This document shows, in pieces, positions 4,827-7,650 of a stretch of 7,650 nucleotides of DNA (position 1 is its first letter; each line of letters opens with the position of its first letter). This DNA comes from Candidatus Izemoplasma sp. (lineage in GTDB: Bacteria > Bacillota_I > Bacilli_A > Izemoplasmatales > Izemoplasmataceae). Location: positions 1 to 7,650 of the forward strand of contig SKGG01000069.1 of the NCBI GenBank assembly GCA_007117565.1, given 5' to 3'. The notes beneath the pieces are model-generated. The model was not told the origin of the DNA. It worked only from the letters and a program-made list of their open reading frames with translations, and searched no databases. The position numbers and the translations under genes are program-made.

Positions 4827-6623
4827 ATGACACAATTTAGACGATTTACCAAATGGATGAAAGGCTCCTTCCACCTTTATTTGAGTGGCCTTTTCATCAT
4901 CTTTTTACTGCAATATTTCAGAACGCTTCCACCACTGTTTGTGCAGCACATCGTGGATTATATTTTCGGTTCAGAACCTTCAAACCTTCCGCGTCTCGTA
5001 CAACGTTGGTTGATGGCGGATACGGTTCAACAACAGCTGATTCTTGTGGCCGTGGTCAGCGTGTTGTTTACCATCATTCGCGTCATCATGATTTTCTCAC
5101 AACGCGTGCTTTTAGCCAATTTCACCGAGCGCGTTGCCTATGGCCTACGTAACAGTCTTTACAAACACCTTCAAAACTTGCGCTACAGTTACCACACGAA
5201 TGCGGAAACCGGCGACTTGATTCAGCGTGTGACGACCGATGTCGACACGTATCGGATGTTTGTGGGCGAGCAGTTTGTTGAAGTGGTGCGCATGACGTTC
5301 CTTTTTGTGTTCGCAACATTTCAAATGACGCAAATGAACCTTACCATGACATTCATTTCACTCATCATAGCGCCGATTGTGTTTACGATTGCGTTTGTGT
5401 ACTTTTTAAACGTGAAAAAAATCTTTACGCTCGTTGAAGAAGCCGAAGGCACAATGACCACCACACTACAAGAAGGCGTTACCGGCATTCGTGTGGTTAA
5501 AGCGTTTGGGAACGAGCGTCATGAAATTGCTAAATTCGACCGTGACAGTGAACGTTTTCGTAACGAGACTTATCGTTTAATTAAACTCATGGCGATGTTC
5601 TGGGGTGGCACTGACGCACTCATCTTTGCCCAGTACGCGATTACCGCATCCTTTGGGATTTATTTTGTGGTGCAAGGTCAACTCGGTGCAGGTCAATTTA
5701 TCGCATTTTTAGCACTGTTAGGCCTCATCGTTTGGCCGATTCGACAGTTAGGCCGCATCATCGGTGATTTTGGGAAGACCGTCGTGGCGCTCAAACGGAT
5801 CGATGAGATCATCGATCAACCCTCAGAACATGAAGGGGACAGTGATTTTGCACCGACCATTGAAGGCCGCATTCGTTTTGAAAACGTCAGTTTTCATTTT
5901 GAAGATGACCCTAATCATCTATTAAAGAACATCTCTTTTGAAGTTGAGGCTGGGGAAACTGTTGCGATCATTGGTCGAACAGGCAGTGGAAAATCGACCT
6001 TGATTAATTTGCTTATTCGCTTGTTAGAACATCAAGAGGGTCGTATCACCGTTGATGGACTCCCGATTGAAACTATTAATAAAAAAGCACTAAGATCACA
6101 AATTGGCCTCATTTTACAAGAACCCTTCTTATATTCCAAAACCGTGGCTGAAAACATCCGCATCATGCACCGAGATGCCAATCAAGAAAGCATTCATAGT
6201 GCTGCGCGGATGGCACGTTTACATGATGATATTGAAAATTTTGAAGAAGGCTACGAAACGCTTGTTGGTGAGCGTGGCGTCACCTTATCGGGCGGTCAAA
6301 AACAACGCTTAGCGATTGCGCGTATGTTATTAAAAGACAAACCGGTCCTTGTGTTTGATGATTCCTTAAGTGCTGTAGACACTGAAACAGACCGTCAAAT
6401 ACGTGAAGCTTTAGCGGACACTTGGCGTCATACCACGGTCTTCATCATCACTCACCGCATCACCACCGCGATGGAAGCCGATCGCATCATCGTGCTAGAT
6501 CAAGGTGAGATTGTACAACAAGGAAAACACGAAACACTCATTGAAGAAGAAGGCCTTTATAAAACGCTCTGGTCGATTCAATCACAAGTCATGGATGAGA
6601 CTCTGAAGGAGGTGAAGGCATGA
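4827..6623 (+). CDS. ABC exporter half-transporter, degenerate-site subunit (BmrC/YheI-like)
   Basis: This 598-residue ABCB-like half-transporter has six membrane segments (about 16-310) and a C-terminal nucleotide-binding domain. Motifs: Walker A GRTGSGKST (383-391), Q-loop in GLILQEPF, signature LSGGQ (487-491), Walker B VLVFD ending at D511, and switch His543 in IITHRITT. The residue after Walker B is Asp512, not Glu, in the context FDDSLSAVD. The 'DDSLSAVD' plus 'THR' combination is that of the B. subtilis BmrC (YheI)/LmrC-type subunits, which work only with a catalytic partner. Unlike the subunit at 962-2755 it keeps the switch His, so it belongs to a different subgroup and is not a recent duplicate. 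It is controlled by the upstream attenuator. The stop TGA overlaps the ATG of the next gene by four bases (ATGA), implying translational coupling with its partner. Substrate unknown; multidrug export is the family role. Confidence 0.94.
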   Translation: MTQFRRFTKWMKGSFHLYLSGLFIIFLLQYFRTLPPLFVQHIVDYIFGSEPSNLPRLVQRWLMADTVQQQLILVAVVSVLFTIIRVIMIFSQRVLLANFTERVAYGLRNSLYKHLQNLRYSYHTNAETGDLIQRVTTDVDTYRMFVGEQFVEVVRMTFLFVFATFQMTQMNLTMTFISLIIAPIVFTIAFVYFLNVKKIFTLVEEAEGTMTTTLQEGVTGIRVVKAFGNERHEIAKFDRDSERFRNETYRLIKLMAMFWGGTDALIFAQYAITASFGIYFVVQGQLGAGQFIAFLALLGLIVWPIRQLGRIIGDFGKTVVALKRIDEIIDQPSEHEGDSDFAPTIEGRIRFENVSFHFEDDPNHLLKNISFEVEAGETVAIIGRTGSGKSTLINLLIRLLEHQEGRITVDGLPIETINKKALRSQIGLILQEPFLYSKTVAENIRIMHRDANQESIHSAARMARLHDDIENFEEGYETLVGERGVTLSGGQKQRLAIARMLLKDKPVLVFDDSLSAVDTETDRQIREALADTWRHTTVFIITHRITTAMEADRIIVLDQGEIVQQGKHETLIEEEGLYKTLWSIQSQVMDETLKEVKA

Positions 6624-7650
6624 ACTATTTCGAAGAAGAAGAGTACACTGAGACGAAGTTTGATGCCTCGGTTTGGCGTCGCTTATTTGCGTACATGAAA
6701 CCCCTGCGTAAAGAAGTCATCCTAGCCATTCTTGCGGCCATCACCTTGGCGATGGCCGATGTTGCGTACCCTTTACTGAACCGTTTTGGGATTGATACGA
6801 TCATAGCAACCGGTGATTTAAGTTATTTGCCTTGGTTCATCGGCGGCTACATCCTCTTTATGGTGGTCATCTCAGGCATGGTGTATGCGTTTATTGTCTT
6901 TGCGGGGAAAATTGAAACTCATTTAGCGTATTTTATTCGTCAACATGCCTTCAAACGACTACAACAGTTGCCCTTTTCCTACTATGACCGAACACCGGTT
7001 GGTTGGATTATGGCGCGTATGACGTCTGACGCTCGTAACTTGAGCGATATTCTATCGTGGGGCCTCATTGACTTAACGTGGGGTGGTCTGATGATGATTG
7101 GTCTGACCATCGCCATGTTTGTGATAAACTTTAAACTTGCTTTAATCACCTTGACGGTACTTCCTGCCTTGGTCTTTTTGAGCATCTACTTTAGAACACG
7201 TATTTTAAAAGCGTTCCGTCAAATTCGAAAGCAAAATTCGAAGATTACAGGCGCCTTTAATGAAGGCATTGGTGGCGCAAAAACGACGAAAACACTCGTC
7301 TTAGAAGAGAATAATTTCGAAGATTTTGAACAATTAACACGAAAAATGCGCGATCATTCCATTCGTGCGGCGGTGTTTGCAGGCCTTTATTTTCCGTCGA
7401 TTATTTTTGTCTCATCGATTGCGACCGCACTCATTTTTTACTTCGGTGGTATGGACGTTTCAAGCGGCGTGATTTCGATTGGTGTCTTGTATGTCTTTAT
7501 TGTTTACGTCGCTCAATTTTTTGAACCTGTGATGCAACTGGCGAACATCTTAGCCCGTTTTCAACAAGCGCAAGCCAGCGGTGAACGCATTCTTTCACTT
7601 ATCGATACCGTCCCTGACATTCAAGACCGACCAGAAGTAATTGAGCAGTA
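6620..7650 (+). CDS. ABC exporter half-transporter, membrane domain only (BmrD/YheH-like partner, cut by window edge)
   Basis: Translation from the ATG at 6620 stays open for 343 codons to the window edge. The ribosome binding site AAGGAGGTGA (6606-6615) lies 7 nt upstream, within the end of the preceding gene. The protein opens with an acidic stretch (MNYFEEEEYTETKFD), then a helix (VWRRLFAYMKPLRKEV) and six membrane segments (TM1 about 33-52, TM2 about 70-95). The coupling-region pattern LPFSYYDRTPVGWIMARMTSD (about residues 117-137) is typical of ABC exporter membrane domains. The sequence stops in the linker before the nucleotide-binding domain (RILSLIDTVPDIQDRPEVIEQ). By position and coupling it is the partner of the preceding subunit. 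Since that subunit lacks the catalytic Glu but has LSGGQ, this one is predicted to carry the Glu and an altered signature motif, which cannot be checked here. Confidence 0.92.
   Translation, partial: MNYFEEEEYTETKFDASVWRRLFAYMKPLRKEVILAILAAITLAMADVAYPLLNRFGIDTIIATGDLSYLPWFIGGYILFMVVISGMVYAFIVFAGKIETHLAYFIRQHAFKRLQQLPFSYYDRTPVGWIMARMTSDARNLSDILSWGLIDLTWGGLMMIGLTIAMFVINFKLALITLTVLPALVFLSIYFRTRILKAFRQIRKQNSKITGAFNEGIGGAKTTKTLVLEENNFEDFEQLTRKMRDHSIRAAVFAGLYFPSIIFVSSIATALIFYFGGMDVSSGVISIGVLYVFIVYVAQFFEPVMQLANILARFQQAQASGERILSLIDTVPDIQDRPEVIEQ

Noticed and set aside
4801..4830. Nine-codon ORF (ATG 4801, TGA 4828-4830) overlapping the third ABC start.
   Set aside because: It follows directly on the terminator T-run with no ribosome binding site; most likely chance, although it would end in an ATGA overlap with the next gene.

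Overview
The window holds two tandem heterodimeric ABC exporter operons with two different control devices. The organism looks like a moderately low-GC, Gram-positive-lineage bacterium (Bacillota, or a standard-code Mollicutes relative such as the Acholeplasma/Izemoplasma groups). The grounds are strong AAGGAGGTGA-type ribosome binding sites, short U-rich intrinsic terminators, YfiB/YfiC- and BmrC/BmrD-like transporter architectures, and compact overlapping genes. UGA appears to act as a stop (TGA in the ATGA overlap at 6620-6623) and Trp is encoded by TGG, which argues against the Mycoplasma UGA=Trp code. The taxonomic placement is inference only.

Layout. Positions 1-297 are the 3' end of a gene whose C-terminus resembles DUF2188, closed by a small intrinsic terminator (296-320). 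A perfect 7-1-7 palindrome (331-345) follows and is a likely operator. Next comes operon 1: a TetR-family regulator (364-978) overlapping by 17 nt an ABC half-transporter (962-2755), which overlaps by 8 nt a second half-transporter (2748-4613). The two have complementary nucleotide-binding-site defects, as in the TM287/TM288 heterodimers: the first has a degenerate Walker B Glu and switch His, the second a degenerate signature motif.

Positions 4614-4826 (213 nt) are not empty. They carry a sigma-A-type promoter (4620-4648), an inverted repeat around the predicted transcription start, a 25-codon leader ORF with a near-perfect ribosome binding site (4680-4757), and a strong intrinsic terminator (4764-4800) starting six bases after the leader stop. 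Operon 2 follows: a third half-transporter (4827-6623) and a fourth that runs off the right edge (6620-7650, membrane domain only), overlapping by 4 nt. The arrangement promoter, leader peptide, terminator, BmrC-like gene, partner gene mirrors the ribosome-mediated transcription attenuator of Bacillus subtilis bmrB-bmrCD. Operon 2 is therefore predicted to be induced by translation-inhibiting drugs through leader-ribosome stalling.

Together this looks like a small drug or toxic-compound efflux island: one exporter probably controlled by a ligand-sensing TetR repressor, the other by sensing of ribosome function. The most interesting element is the attenuator and its small unannotated leader peptide. 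No mobile elements, CRISPR arrays, tRNA or rRNA genes were seen.
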